From Vannielia sp. (lineage in GTDB: Bacteria; Pseudomonadota; Alphaproteobacteria; Rhodobacterales; Rhodobacteraceae): a DNA stretch of 36,599 nucleotides. Below are positions 26,093-34,687 of the stretch, piece by piece. The position numbers were made by a program, and so were the translations under genes. How positions within the stretch are numbered: the stretch's first letter is position 1; each line of letters opens with the position of its first letter. A model generated the notes under the pieces. That model did not search any database and was not told the origin of the DNA. It worked only from the letters and a program-made list of their open reading frames with translations. Location: contig NZ_JARGND010000018.1 of assembly GCF_029212645.1 (NCBI RefSeq), positions 1 through 36,599 on the forward strand, in the 5' to 3' direction.

Positions 26093-26893
26093 ATGGATAT
26101 GACAGAGATTGCAGCCCGCGGCCTGGTGCTGCTGGGCTGCGGCAAGATGGGCGGCGCGATGCTGCGCGGCTGGCTGAATGAGGGGCTCGCCCGCGAGGCG
26201 GTAACGGTGCTTGATCCGCACCCCTCGGATTGGCTGCAATCCCTCACTGGCTTGAATATCAACATGGATTTGCCCGCAAGCCCGGCGGTAGCGGTGATCG
26301 CCGTGAAGCCGCAAATGATGGGCGAGGCGCTGCCTGCCTTGCAGGCTTTGGGCGATGAAACGATGTTCATTTCAATCGCCGCAGGCACCCCGATTGAGGC
26401 GTTCGAAGCGGCGCTGGGCGCGGTTCCGGTGATCCGCGCGATGCCCAATACCCCCGCCGCCGTGGGCCGTGGGATCACCGCGATGATCGGCAACGCGCAG
26501 GTGAGCGCGGCGCATATGGATATGGCCGAAGGGCTGCTTTCGGGGGTGGGAGAGGTTGTGCGCCTGGATGATGAGGCCGAGATGGATGCGGTGACGGGGC
26601 TGTCCGGCTCTGGTCCGGCCTATGTTTTCCACATGATAGAGGCGATGGCCAAGGCCGGTGAGGCTGAGGGGCTGGCGCCTGATCTGGCGATGCGGCTGGC
26701 GCGGGCAACGGTGTGTGGGGCGGGCGAACTGGCCTACCGGGATGAAACCTCGGCCGAACAATTGCGGGTGAATGTGACCTCGCCAAATGGCACGACTCAA
26801 GCCGGGCTGGAGGTGCTGATGCCAGAGTTGCCAGACCTGATGCGCCGCACCGTTGCAGCTGCGGCCAACCGCTCCAGAGAGCTGAAATCATGA
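26093..26893 (+). CDS. proC: Pyrroline-5-carboxylate reductase
   Basis: The 266-residue enzyme catalyses the last step of proline synthesis, reducing P5C to proline with NADPH. Nucleotide-binding motif VLLGCGKMGGAML is at residues 12-24. The MPNTPAAVGRG segment (about 119-129) and the C-terminal signature, GLSGSGPAYVFHMIEAMAKAG, then NVTSPNGTTQAGLEVL, are complete. The GGGGGA site is in a hairpin (see 26068). Its stop overlaps the csaA start by 4 bp. Confidence 0.95.
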   Translation: MDMTEIAARGLVLLGCGKMGGAMLRGWLNEGLAREAVTVLDPHPSDWLQSLTGLNINMDLPASPAVAVIAVKPQMMGEALPALQALGDETMFISIAAGTPIEAFEAALGAVPVIRAMPNTPAAVGRGITAMIGNAQVSAAHMDMAEGLLSGVGEVVRLDDEAEMDAVTGLSGSGPAYVFHMIEAMAKAGEAEGLAPDLAMRLARATVCGAGELAYRDETSAEQLRVNVTSPNGTTQAGLEVLMPELPDLMRRTVAAAANRSRELKS

Positions 26894-27228
26894 GCGAAAT
26901 CAGCTTTGATGACTTCCTGAAGGTGGATATCCGGGTGGGCAAGATCACCCAGGCCGAACCCTTCCCCGAAGCGCGAAAACCGGCGATCAGACTTTGGGTG
27001 GATTTTGGGCCTGAACTGGGGGTCAAGAAGAGCTCGGCGCAGATCACCCGGCACTACACGCCCGAAGCGCTGGTGGGCAAACAGGTGATCGCCGTGGTCA
27101 ATTTCCCGCCCCGCCAGATAGGCCCGATGATCTCGGAAGTGCTGGTGCTGGGCCTGCCCGATGAGGATGGCGAGGTGGTGCTGCTGGGGCCGGACAGGGG
27201 CGTGCCAATTGGCGGAAAACTGTTTTAG
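26890..27228 (+). CDS. csaA: tRNA-binding protein (CsaA type)
   Basis: A 112-residue single-domain OB-fold protein of the tRNA-binding (Trbp111/CsaA) family. VDIRVGKITQAEPFPEARKPAIRLWVDFG at residues 12-40, then NFPPRQIGPMISEVLVLG and the end GVPIGGKLF are the usual marks. CsaA has chaperone-like and secretion-related activity in Bacillus; binding to tRNA is inferred from the fold. It overlaps proC by 4 bp (ATGA) and ends 9 bp before the convergent tdk. Confidence 0.92.
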   Translation: MSEISFDDFLKVDIRVGKITQAEPFPEARKPAIRLWVDFGPELGVKKSSAQITRHYTPEALVGKQVIAVVNFPPRQIGPMISEVLVLGLPDEDGEVVLLGPDRGVPIGGKLF

Positions 27229-27237
27229 ACCATGGGC

Positions 27238-27816
27238 TTAATAGCCCATCGCCGCGCGCCAGTGACGGCGGCACAGGCTGACATAGGTTTCATTGCCGCC
27301 GATCTGCACCTGATCGCCTTCGGTCAGAACCCGGCCTGCATCATCCTGCCGCACAACCATGGTGGCCTTGCGCCCGCAGTGGCAAATCGTGCGCACCTCA
27401 CGCATCTCATCGGCCAGCGCGAGCAGCGCGGAGGAGCCGGGAAACAGCTCTCCCTGAAAATCCACCCGCAGCCCATAGCACATCACCGGGCGCTTCAGAT
27501 CATCCACCACGCGGGCAAGCTGCCAAACCTGCGCCTTCTCAAGAAATTGCGCCTCATCGACAAAAATGCAGGCGCAGGGGGCCTTGGCGAGGCGTTGCTC
27601 TATTTTGGCATAAAGGTCTTCACCGGGGGTAAAGGTATCACACGGGGCCGACAGGCCAATGCGCGAGCCGATATGGGCCTCGCCTGCGCGGCGATCAAAC
27701 GCAGCATTTAGCAGGTAGGTTTTCATCCCACGCTCTATATAGTTGTGGGAGGCCTGCAAGAGGATGGTGCTCTTGCCTGCGTTCATGGTGGAATAATGAA
27801 AGTAAAGCTTCGCCAT
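27238..27816 (-). CDS. tdk: Thymidine kinase
   Basis: The 192-residue type II thymidine kinase phosphorylates thymidine for salvage. Walker A is STMNAGKST at 9-17, the Walker B/catalytic region has FVDEAQFLE (about 85-93), and the zinc lobe has CHCG plus a C-x-x-H near the C-terminus. The length matches bacterial Tdk. The leader is the first copy of the 11-bp tandem element on the opposite strand (27854-27907), 38 bp before the start codon. Confidence 0.95.
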   Translation of the reverse strand: MAKLYFHYSTMNAGKSTILLQASHNYIERGMKTYLLNAAFDRRAGEAHIGSRIGLSAPCDTFTPGEDLYAKIEQRLAKAPCACIFVDEAQFLEKAQVWQLARVVDDLKRPVMCYGLRVDFQGELFPGSSALLALADEMREVRTICHCGRKATMVVRQDDAGRVLTEGDQVQIGGNETYVSLCRRHWRAAMGY

Positions 27817-27853
27817 ACGCTGCGTTTACGATTGGATTTGCGCCTTGTGGAGT

Positions 27854-27907
27854 GGCAAAAAGACCACAGCCACAAGTGATGCACAACCCATACACAACCC
27901 ATACATA
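27854..27907 (-). repeat. 11-bp tandem-unit intergenic element, copy B
   Basis: Read on the minus strand: TATGTATGGGT, TGTGTATGGGT and TGTGCATCACT in tandem, then TGTGGCTGTGGTCTTTTTGCC. Its right-end 34 bp (27855-27888) match 35844-35877 at 32 of 34 positions. It lies in the divergent gap between tdk and the BrnA-family gene. See finding on this element family. Confidence 0.75.
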
Positions 27908-27994
27908 GGTAAAATCACCCGTGCGCCGCGCCGGGGGCGAATTAACCTTTTGCGCAGAACCTGCCCGCTCCACGACAAAAAGCGAGGTGGCTGC

Positions 27995-28396
27995 ATGCCA
28001 ATCCAACCGGAAAAGATGACCAAGGCCGAGCGGCAGCATTTCTTTTATGGCGTCGATGCGCTGCGGATGATCGAGCACGATATCCATGACCGCCTGTGGG
28101 ACCTGCGCGGCTGCCCGCCCGAGTGGCACGAGATCGCCATGCCCGAAGACCACCGTGACCCCAAGCGCACGCGTGTCACGGTGGCACTGGATGCCGATGT
28201 GGTGCGCTTTTTCAAGGCGCTCGGCCCCGGTTACCAACCCCGGATGAACCGGGTGCTGCGCGCCTTCATGCACATGCGCCTGGCCAAGGTGCTGGAAGGG
28301 GCGGATGCCAATGAATACCTCACCCACCCCGAGCGCCTGATGCGCCGCAAAACCCGGCGCAGGGCTGAGTATGGCGACAGCGAACAGGGGCAATGA
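27995..28396 (+). CDS. BrnA antitoxin family protein (orphan)
   Basis: A 133-residue protein. About residues 59-100 match the BrnA antitoxin domain: RVTVALDADVVRFFKALGPGYQPRMNRVLRAFMHM, the ribbon-helix-helix-like DNA-binding part. The N-terminal 50 residues (FFYGVDALRMIEHDIHDRLWDLRGCPPEWHEI) are an extension not seen in short BrnA. A BrnT toxin gene would normally sit just upstream, but here the neighbours are tdk on one side and an MFS gene on the other, so there is no partner. GAGGTGG precedes the ATG. It may be a domesticated regulator or may serve an unlinked toxin. Confidence 0.8.
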   Translation: MPIQPEKMTKAERQHFFYGVDALRMIEHDIHDRLWDLRGCPPEWHEIAMPEDHRDPKRTRVTVALDADVVRFFKALGPGYQPRMNRVLRAFMHMRLAKVLEGADANEYLTHPERLMRRKTRRRAEYGDSEQGQ

Positions 28397-28460
28397 ACCG
28401 CCACTTGCGCATTTTCTTGCTGAAAATATCCAAATAAAAAATGGAATGCGCCGCAGGCGC

Positions 28461-29603
28461 TCAATTGGGTCTGGCGTCGCGCAGGGGGAGCAGCAGGAGC
28501 GGGCACAGGGCCAGAAGGATAGCCACGGCGACAAAGGCCATGGGCAGTGAGAAAGCCTGGCTCAACCCGCCCATCAGCGGCGGGCCGATGAAGAACCCTG
28601 CGTAGCCCACCATGGCGGCGCGTGAGATCGCGGTCGCGCGGGCCTCGGGGGGAGATAGGCGGCCGATCAGGGCAAAGCACATCGGCGCGATGACCGAGAC
28701 GCCGAGGCCGAGCAGCCCAAAGCCAAGGTAGGCCACGGCCGGTGTGGGCGCCAGCGCGGCGGTGAGCGCCCCTGCGGCAGAGAGCAGGGCGGCGAGGGTC
28801 ACGATCCGGGCCTCGTTCAGCCGGGCGGTGGCAAACTGTCCGGCAAGGCGGCCCACCCCCATCGTCAGCCCTAACATGGCAGGCCCCATCGCTCCCTCTG
28901 CGGCCCCTCCGCCAAGGGTGCGCTCAACGTGCAGGGCTGACCAGGCCTCGGTCGCCTGTTCGGCGAGAAACCCGACAAGGATGATACCGCCGCCCCAAAA
29001 CGCCACCGCACCGGTGCGCAGCTTTGTGGCGGGTGGGGCTACGCGGCCCTTGGGCAACTCACGCTGGATCGCCGCCACGGCGAGGCCAAGCACCACCAGT
29101 GCCAGCACCGCGAAGCTGGTGCTCACGGAAACCCCCGCATCCCGCGCCAGCCCGGTGGAAAGCGCCGCGCCAGCATAGGCAAAGGAAAACACCGCGTGGT
29201 TGAGGTTCATCAGGGACGCGCCGCTTTTGGCCTCGATCCCGGCGAGGCGGGCGTTCATTACCACATCGAGCAGCCCCGCCGCCGCGCCGGTGAACACCAT
29301 GAAGAGGGCAAAGAAGGCGAGCGAGCCGGTCCAGATGGTTGGTTGGAAGGCGGCAATCAGGATCAGCGCGGCCAGGGCCATGGCGCGCCGCCCCATCAGC
29401 CGGTCAAACCGCGGGGCCAGCGCCATGGCGGTGATCCCGCCGATGGCCCCGAACAGCAGCGCAAAGCCATATTCCGCGTCAGACGCGCCGATATGGTGTT
29501 TGATCTGCGGCGTGTAGGCGGCAAAGGCCCCCCAACACACCCCTTCGGCGGCAAAGGCCGGCAGGGTCCGGCGCGAGAGGGTTATGGCGGCACGCAAGGA
29601 CAT
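28461..29603 (-). CDS. MFS transporter
   Basis: A 380-residue inner-membrane permease with about twelve hydrophobic helices. The cytoplasmic loop between helices 2 and 3 has PRFDRLMGRRAMA, a degenerate form of the MFS motif A. Several helices are Ala/Gly/Leu-rich. The substrate is unknown, probably sugar- or drug-like. The ATG at 29603 replaces an upstream TTG that would add 12 residues with no homology. No ribosome site is evident. The nearest gene on the same strand is tdk, with the BrnA-family gene between. Confidence 0.87.
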   Translation of the reverse strand: MSLRAAITLSRRTLPAFAAEGVCWGAFAAYTPQIKHHIGASDAEYGFALLFGAIGGITAMALAPRFDRLMGRRAMALAALILIAAFQPTIWTGSLAFFALFMVFTGAAAGLLDVVMNARLAGIEAKSGASLMNLNHAVFSFAYAGAALSTGLARDAGVSVSTSFAVLALVVLGLAVAAIQRELPKGRVAPPATKLRTGAVAFWGGGIILVGFLAEQATEAWSALHVERTLGGGAAEGAMGPAMLGLTMGVGRLAGQFATARLNEARIVTLAALLSAAGALTAALAPTPAVAYLGFGLLGLGVSVIAPMCFALIGRLSPPEARATAISRAAMVGYAGFFIGPPLMGGLSQAFSLPMAFVAVAILLALCPLLLLPLRDARPN

Positions 29604-29806
29604 GACAGAACGGGAATCACGCGCCGCCGCCCAAAGCAAGCATCAAAGCGCCTTCAAACAGGGCCATGAGGCGCGGAGTTTGTGCGAAAAACCCGCTCTA
29701 CATGGGCCTGCGGCCTTGCCAAACGGGGTTTCGCACCGTAATGGAGCGCCTTCACGCGGGCATACAGCCTTGGAGGATGCCCGCCCTAACCTTTGGAGAA
29801 TTACAC

Positions 29807-30460
29807 ATGGCTGGACAGATCCCTGATCTTACTGCCTCGGTCCGGACGGGGACAGGCAAGGGCGCCGCTCGTCAAGCACGTCGCGACGGAATGGTCCCCG
29901 GTATCGTTTACGGTGGTGGTGAAGACCCGCTTTCGATCCAACTGCCCTTCAACGTGCTGCTCAAGCACCTTCGGGCCGGTCGCTTCCTGTCGACCTTGTT
30001 CAACATGAAGGTCGAGGGCCAGGAGGACGTGCGCGTCATCTGCCGCTCGGTCCAGCGTGACGTGGTGAAAGACCTTCCCACCCACGTTGACTTCATGCGC
30101 CTCAAGCGCAACAGCCGCATTAACCTCTTCATTCCCGTTGAGTTCGTGAATGATGAAGAGGCCCCCGGCCTCAAGATGGGCGGCGTTTTGAACGCGGTGC
30201 GCCCTGAAGTTGAGCTGATGGTGACGGCGGGTGAGATCCCCGAGAAGCTGGTTGTTGATCTGACCGGTCTTGATATCGGTGACACGGTGACCATCTCGGA
30301 CATCACGCTGCCCACCGGCACGCGCCCGACGATCGACCGTGACTTCGTGATCGCCAACATCTCGGCCCCCTCCGGCCTGCGCTCTGCGGGTGACGACGAG
30401 GACGAGGATGTGGCCGCCGATGAGGTGCCCGCGACCGAGCAGGAAGCCTCGGACGAGTAA
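29807..30460 (+). CDS. rplY: 50S ribosomal protein L25 (long form, TL5/CTC type)
   Basis: A 217-residue protein. The N-terminal L25 domain that binds 5S rRNA (about residues 1-95) has [22 protein letters not shown] at about 15-36. A C-terminal beta domain of the CTC/TL5 type (about 100-190) has [17 protein letters not shown]. An acidic tail follows. GGAGAA lies 9 bp before the ATG at 29807. A terminator at 30487 follows, so pth is mostly separately controlled or reads through. Confidence 0.96.
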   Translation: MAGQIPDLTASVRTGTGKGAARQARRDGMVPGIVYGGGEDPLSIQLPFNVLLKHLRAGRFLSTLFNMKVEGQEDVRVICRSVQRDVVKDLPTHVDFMRLKRNSRINLFIPVEFVNDEEAPGLKMGGVLNAVRPEVELMVTAGEIPEKLVVDLTGLDIGDTVTISDITLPTGTRPTIDRDFVIANISAPSGLRSAGDDEDEDVAADEVPATEQEASDE

Positions 30461-30471
30461 ACTTGCGCGCG

Positions 30472-30591
30472 ATGAATTTGGGAAAGGGGCGCGGCCTGCG
30501 GGCAGCGCCCTTTTTCGTTGCGATTGTGATCGCCGGTGCGGCGGGGTGGGAGCTTGCGGGGCTGGATTTTTGCCCCGCCCCGTTGCATTGA
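30472..30591 (+). CDS. Possible 39-residue membrane peptide
   Basis: An ATG at 30472 opens a frame reading MNLGKGRGLRAAPFFVAIVI, then AGAAGWELAGLDFCPAPLH and a TGA stop. It has a basic start and a single hydrophobic segment. The terminator at 30487-30515 lies inside the same DNA, and there is no ribosome site. The coding call is weak; the DNA could equally be a terminator plus a GC-rich leader for pth. Confidence 0.25.
   Translation: MNLGKGRGLRAAPFFVAIVIAGAAGWELAGLDFCPAPLH
30487..30515 (+). terminator. Rho-independent terminator of rplY
   Basis: GGGCGC (30487-30492) pairs with GCGCCC (30505-30510) around a 12-base loop, followed by TTTTT. It lies 26 bp after the rplY stop. Confidence 0.75.
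30556..30578 (+). other. Perfect hairpin in pth leader
   Basis: GCGGGGC (30556-30562) pairs with GCCCCGC (30572-30578) around the 9-base loop TGGATTTTT. It lies 35 bp before the pth start and is outside any trailing T-run. It could influence mRNA stability or pth translation; no direct evidence. Confidence 0.35.
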
Positions 30592-30612
30592 GGGCAGGGA
30601 AGGGGACATGCG

Positions 30613-31335
30613 ATGCAACTCTGGGTCGGCCTTGGAAATCCGGGCGCGAAATATGCGGGCAACCGCCACAACATTGGCTTCATGGCGCTTGAGCGGATCG
30701 CCGGGGACCATGGCTTTGCGCCGTGGCGCGCAAAGTTTCAGGGCGAGGTCAGCGAGGGGCGGCTGGGCAGCGAAAGGGTGGTGCTGTTAAAGCCGATGAC
30801 CTTCATGAACCTGTCGGGGCAATCGGTGGGCGAGGCGATGCGCTTTTTCAAGCTGGACGCCCCGGATGTGACGGTTTTCCACGATGAGATTGATCTGGCC
30901 CCCGGCAAGCTGCGCTGCAAGGCGGGCGGCGGCCATGCGGGGCACAATGGGTTGCGCTCGATCCATGAGCACATTGGCCCACATTATGACCGGGTGCGCA
31001 TGGGGGTGGGCCATCCGGGCCGCAAGGAAGCGGTGGCAGGCTATGTGCTGCATGATTTCGCCAAGGCCGATGAGGGCTGGCTGGATGACATGCTGCGCGG
31101 GGTGTCTGACGGCGCGGCTGAGCTTGCGGCGGGCGATCAGGGGCGCTTCATGAATGCGGTGGCGCGGCGGTTGCAGCCTGCGAAAGCGCAGAGTGCCAAC
31201 AAGCCCACGGCGGAGGCCCGCACAAAGCCCGCAAAAGCGGAGAAGAGCGCGGCGGCAGAACCGGCCAAGCCCGCGCCAGAGGGGGAGCCTGAGGAAAAAT
31301 CAGCGCTTCAGCGATTGGTGGACAAGTTCCGCTAG
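30613..31335 (+). CDS. pth: Peptidyl-tRNA hydrolase
   Basis: The 240-residue enzyme releases peptides from peptidyl-tRNA that drops off the ribosome. Residues N9, H19, N66 and D91 match the active-site set (E. coli N10, H20, N68, D93). [19 protein letters not shown] and [13 protein letters not shown] are typical. The last 45-50 residues are an Ala/Lys/Pro-rich extension ([21 protein letters not shown]) ending [10 protein letters not shown]; many alphaproteobacterial Pth proteins have such a tail. It is downstream of rplY as in other bacteria. Confidence 0.95.
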   Translation: MQLWVGLGNPGAKYAGNRHNIGFMALERIAGDHGFAPWRAKFQGEVSEGRLGSERVVLLKPMTFMNLSGQSVGEAMRFFKLDAPDVTVFHDEIDLAPGKLRCKAGGGHAGHNGLRSIHEHIGPHYDRVRMGVGHPGRKEAVAGYVLHDFAKADEGWLDDMLRGVSDGAAELAAGDQGRFMNAVARRLQPAKAQSANKPTAEARTKPAKAEKSAAAEPAKPAPEGEPEEKSALQRLVDKFR

Positions 31336-31365
31336 GCGGTTCGCGCCGCCAAGGTTTGCAAAAAG

Positions 31366-31635
31366 TCAGTCGATCCGAAAGCGCTTGGTGCGCGCGGTTG
31401 TCCCTGCGGTGAGGGTCAGCCGGCTTTTTGGCAGGCCAAGCGCATGGGCGAGCGCCTTTTGCACGGCGGCATTGGCGCGCCCGCCTTCCGGGGTGGCGGT
31501 GGTGGTGACTTTGAGGCCATCGGGCGTGGCCTCTACCGTTTCGGCGCGGGCGTTGGGGGTGACGCGCACTGCGATCTCCTCGCCCGGCGTGGCAAGGTGA
31601 GACAGCGCGCCTTTTTGCATCCTTGGTTTGGCCAT
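31366..31635 (-). CDS. DUF167/YggU family protein
   Basis: An 89-residue protein. The core (about residues 16-70) is IAVRVTPNARAETVE, then LKVTTTATPEGGRANAAVQKALAHALGL and the ending LTLTAGTTARTKRFRI. This is the DUF167 fold with its conserved GRAN motif. The function is not known. The ATG at 31635 begins MAKPRMQKG; other ATGs at 31620 and 31650 are possible. It is divergent from the HDAC-like gene 36 bp away and convergent with pth. Confidence 0.87.
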   Translation of the reverse strand: MAKPRMQKGALSHLATPGEEIAVRVTPNARAETVEATPDGLKVTTTATPEGGRANAAVQKALAHALGLPKSRLTLTAGTTARTKRFRID

Positions 31636-31671
31636 GGCACTGATTGGCATGACGGCAGACAGGAGGGCCAG

Positions 31672-32775
31672 ATGGCGACAGGATTTTTCTGGGATGAGCG
31701 GTGCTTTTGGCACCATGGCGGCGATTATGCGCTCACGCTGCCGGTGGGGGATTTTGTGCAGCCCGGCGCGGGTGGCTTGCCGGACGGGCCGGAAACCAAG
31801 CGGCGGCTGAAGAACCTGATGAGCGTTTCGGGGCTGGCCGATGAGCTTGCGATGCAGGGCGCACCAGAGGCCAGCCGGGACGAGCTGTTGCGGGTGCACC
31901 CGGCGGCCTATCTGGAGGCCTTCAAGCAGATGTCAGACGCGGGAGGCGGGGAATTGGGCTTGCGCACGCCGTTCGGGCGCGGCGGCTACGAGGTGGCGGC
32001 GCTCTCGGCGGGGCTGGCGGTGGCGGCGGTGCGCGAGGTGTGCGCAGGCAGGCTGAAGGCCGCCTATGCCCTGAGCCGCCCGCCGGGCCACCATTGCCTG
32101 CCGGACTGGCCCAACGGCTTTTGCCTTTTATCCAACATTGCCATCGCGGTAGAGGCGGCGCTGGCCGAGGGCCGGGTGGCACGGGTAGCGGTGGTGGATT
32201 GGGATGTGCACCACGGCAACGGCACCGAAGCCTGCTTTTATGACCGGGCCGAGGTGCTGACGGTTTCACTGCATCAGGAGCGTAATTATCCGCTCGATAC
32301 AGGAGGTTGCGACGCGCGCGGCGAAGGCGCGGGGGAGGGGGCCAACCTCAACATCCCGCTGCCGCCCGGTTGCGGGCATCGCGGCTACCTTGCGGCGATG
32401 GACCGGCTGGTGGAGCCGAAGCTGCGCCGGTTTGCGCCCGATCTGATCGTGGTCGCCTGTGGCTATGATGCCGGGGCGATGGACCCGCTGGGGCGAATGC
32501 TGGCCACGCCCGAAACCTTCCGCGAGATGACTCTGCGGATGAAGGCGTTGGCAGCTGATCTCTGTGGTGGGCGGCTCGTGCTGGTGCATGAGGGCGGATA
32601 CTCGGAAGCGCATGTGCCGTTTTGCGGCCACGCGACGCTGGAGGCGCTCTCGGGCAGCGCTATCCGCGTGGCGGACCCGCTGGCGGAAACGCTGGAAGCG
32701 CGCCAGCCGGGAGCGGCGTTTGATGGCTTTGTCGACGGGTTGCTCGCGGTGCAGGCCGAGGCGGCGGGGCTGTGA
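31672..32775 (+). CDS. Histone-deacetylase-family hydrolase (acetylpolyamine amidohydrolase-like)
   Basis: A 367-residue zinc hydrolase of the arginase/deacetylase superfamily. Key motifs are PPGHH (about residues 140-144, with the tandem catalytic histidines), DWDVHHGNGT (about 178-187, zinc ligands D and H), CGYDAGAMDPLGRM (about 263-276, third ligand D) and HEGGYSE (about 306-312, catalytic Tyr). Substrates of bacterial relatives include acetylpolyamines, acetoin and acetylated proteins; which one applies is unknown. An excellent AGGAGG is 6 bp before the ATG. The next gene begins with GTG overlapping its stop by 4 bp. Confidence 0.93.
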   Translation: MATGFFWDERCFWHHGGDYALTLPVGDFVQPGAGGLPDGPETKRRLKNLMSVSGLADELAMQGAPEASRDELLRVHPAAYLEAFKQMSDAGGGELGLRTPFGRGGYEVAALSAGLAVAAVREVCAGRLKAAYALSRPPGHHCLPDWPNGFCLLSNIAIAVEAALAEGRVARVAVVDWDVHHGNGTEACFYDRAEVLTVSLHQERNYPLDTGGCDARGEGAGEGANLNIPLPPGCGHRGYLAAMDRLVEPKLRRFAPDLIVVACGYDAGAMDPLGRMLATPETFREMTLRMKALAADLCGGRLVLVHEGGYSEAHVPFCGHATLEALSGSAIRVADPLAETLEARQPGAAFDGFVDGLLAVQAEAAGL

Positions 32776-33218
32776 AGTTCTGGGCCATGGGCGCGGTGCA
32801 TTTGGCGGTGATCGCGGTGCTGACCGCGCTGACGCTGGTGGGCGGATTGGCGTGGTTTTTGGCGCTAGGCCTCAAGCGCCGTTTGCTGGCATTTATCCTG
32901 ATATACGCGGGGCTTACGGCAAGCGCCTTTGTTGCCGCGCCGCTGGTGGGGCGAGAGGCGGTGCCTTGCTGGGGCGGGCCGCTGAGGGCCAAGATGATCT
33001 ACTGCGCGATGAACCGAAGCTACGTGACGCCGGAGCTTGCGGAGGTGCTTGAAGACCTCGCTGTGGCCATGGAGGAAAGCTATCCGGGGACGGTGACGCT
33101 GATGCTGGATGGTGGCTTTCCTTTCACCACCCTGCCGCTGCTGCCGCGCCTCAATCATGACGATGGCGAGAAGGCCAATCAGGCGCGGTGTGCGCCATCG
33201 GCCAGCGCCTTGACGTAG
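32772..33218 (+). CDS. Unknown membrane-anchored protein
   Basis: A 148-residue protein from a GTG start that overlaps the HDAC-like stop (GTGA). Two hydrophobic segments (about residues 8-30 and 37-57) sit at the N-terminus, followed by a soluble part with two cysteines (PCWGG and [10 protein letters not shown]). I do not recognise a family. The soluble part carries [24 protein letters not shown] and a basic tail. Coupling to the hydrolase gene suggests a related function. Its last 40 bp overlap the convergent trpA. Confidence 0.7.
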   Translation: MKFWAMGAVHLAVIAVLTALTLVGGLAWFLALGLKRRLLAFILIYAGLTASAFVAAPLVGREAVPCWGGPLRAKMIYCAMNRSYVTPELAEVLEDLAVAMEESYPGTVTLMLDGGFPFTTLPLLPRLNHDDGEKANQARCAPSASALT

Positions 33219-33970
33219 GCGGTGACCTCTTCAACCGATTTGCCTTGGGCGATCTCGTTGACGATGGCCGATCCGACCACGGTGCCATCGGCAATAGCGG
33301 CGATGCTTTCAGCCGACTCGGGGGTTTTGATGCCAAAGCCGACGATGACGGGCAGATCGGTTTGCGCCTTGATGCGGGCAACCTCGGGAGCCACATCGCC
33401 TGCCTCGGCCTCGGCAGAGCCGGTGATGCCGGTGATCGAGACGTAGTAGACAAAGCCGGAGGTGTTTTGCAGCACCTTGGGCAGGCGCTTGTCATCGGTT
33501 GTTGGCGTGGCGAGGCGGATGAAATTGAGGCCCGCCTTTTGCGCCGGGATGCACAGCTCCTCATCCTCCTCGGGGGGCAGATCAACGATGATCAGCCCGT
33601 CAACGCCCGCTTCGGACGCCTCAGAAAGGAAGGGTTCGACCCCCTTGGAATAGATCGGGTTGTAGTAGCCCATCAGCACGATCGGGGTGGTGGTGTTTTC
33701 GGTGCGAAAATCGCGCACCATTTGCAGCGTTTTGTTGAGCGTTTGCCCGGCCGCGAGGGCGCGTTGCCCGGCAAGCTGAATGGTGGGGCCGTCGGCCATG
33801 GGATCGGTGAAGGGCGCGCCAAGCTCGATGATGTCGACCCCGGCGGCGGGCAGGGCGCGGGTGATTTCGAGGGATTTCTCATAATCCGGGTCACCGGCCA
33901 TGATATAGGCGACAAAGGCCTTTTTGCCCTCGGCTTGGAGGCGGGCGAAGGTATCGTCGATGCGGGTCAT
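33179..33970 (-). CDS. trpA: Tryptophan synthase alpha subunit
   Basis: The 263-residue TIM barrel cleaves indole-3-glycerol phosphate to indole and glyceraldehyde phosphate; indole passes to the beta subunit TrpB. Catalytic E49 and D60 fall in [19 protein letters not shown] (residues 47-65), the family signature. GGGAG lies about 9 bp before the ATG at 33970. There is no trpB, trpF or other trp gene next to it, so trpA is alone. Length is typical. Confidence 0.96.
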   Translation of the reverse strand: MTRIDDTFARLQAEGKKAFVAYIMAGDPDYEKSLEITRALPAAGVDIIELGAPFTDPMADGPTIQLAGQRALAAGQTLNKTLQMVRDFRTENTTTPIVLMGYYNPIYSKGVEPFLSEASEAGVDGLIIVDLPPEEDEELCIPAQKAGLNFIRLATPTTDDKRLPKVLQNTSGFVYYVSITGITGSAEAEAGDVAPEVARIKAQTDLPVIVGFGIKTPESAESIAAIADGTVVGSAIVNEIAQGKSVEEVTAYVKALADGAHRA

Positions 33971-34145
33971 GGCGGGCTCCCTTGGTTGCTTGGGGAGATG
34001 TGACGGATCAGCGGCGCAGGCGCAAGGGGAGAGGCCGTGGTGACACCGGCAAACGCGCCATTTTAGAGCATTGGTGTAAGCTAACTGTTCTGCGCCTTTG
34101 CGCGATTCCATGCTTGGAAGGCCTGTGTGGAAGGGGGCAGCGGCG

Positions 34146-34564
34146 CTAGCCCGCTTCGCTATCGGCCATGATCATCCAGCGAGTGCCAAAGCGGTCGGTG
34201 AGGGTGCCGAAGGCGGGGGAGAAGAACATTTCTGTCATCGGCATTCGCACTTCGCCGCCCTCGGACAGAGCCTTGAAAACGCGCTCGGCTTCGGGTGCGT
34301 TACCGACGGTGATCGACACTGAGCAGCCCGCCATGGGGATGAACTCACCGGTCAGATCATCGGAGCAGTAGAGGCATGTATCCCCCACCTGAAGGGCGCC
34401 GTGCATCACCGCATCTGGCGGCACGCTGGGCATTTGCGCTTGATCCTCGGCGGGGATTTGCCGGAAGGAAAATACCTCGGGCGGGGGCTTTTGAAGATCT
34501 CCGCATAAGCCGCCATCGCCTCATTGGCGGTGCCTTTGAAGAAGAGGTAGGGAATGGCTTTCAT
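34146..34564 (-). pseudogene. VOC family protein, frameshifted
   Basis: Two frames together make one PhnB/YjdN-type VOC (glyoxalase-like) domain. The 5' part starts at ATG 34564 (MKAIPYLFFKGTANEAMAAYAEIF) with GAAGGGAAG upstream. The 3' part ends at 34146 with VGDTCLYCSDDLTGEFIPMAGCSVSITVGN and [15 protein letters not shown]. The shift occurs at a run of five C (plus-strand GGGGG 34483-34487); one extra C would restore PPPEVFSFRQIPAEDQAQMP. It could be a real mutation or a homopolymer sequencing error. If intact it would be about 139 residues. The substrate is unknown. Confidence 0.85.
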
Positions 34565-34687
34565 GGTGATGTGCTTCCCTTCGGATTGGTATCAACGTTG
34601 TGGCGAAGGGGGTTGCAAATCAACCACCGGCTTGCTCTTGGGCGATGGGCTGCCTAGAAGGCGGCTTGAACCAATGGAGATAGGCAG

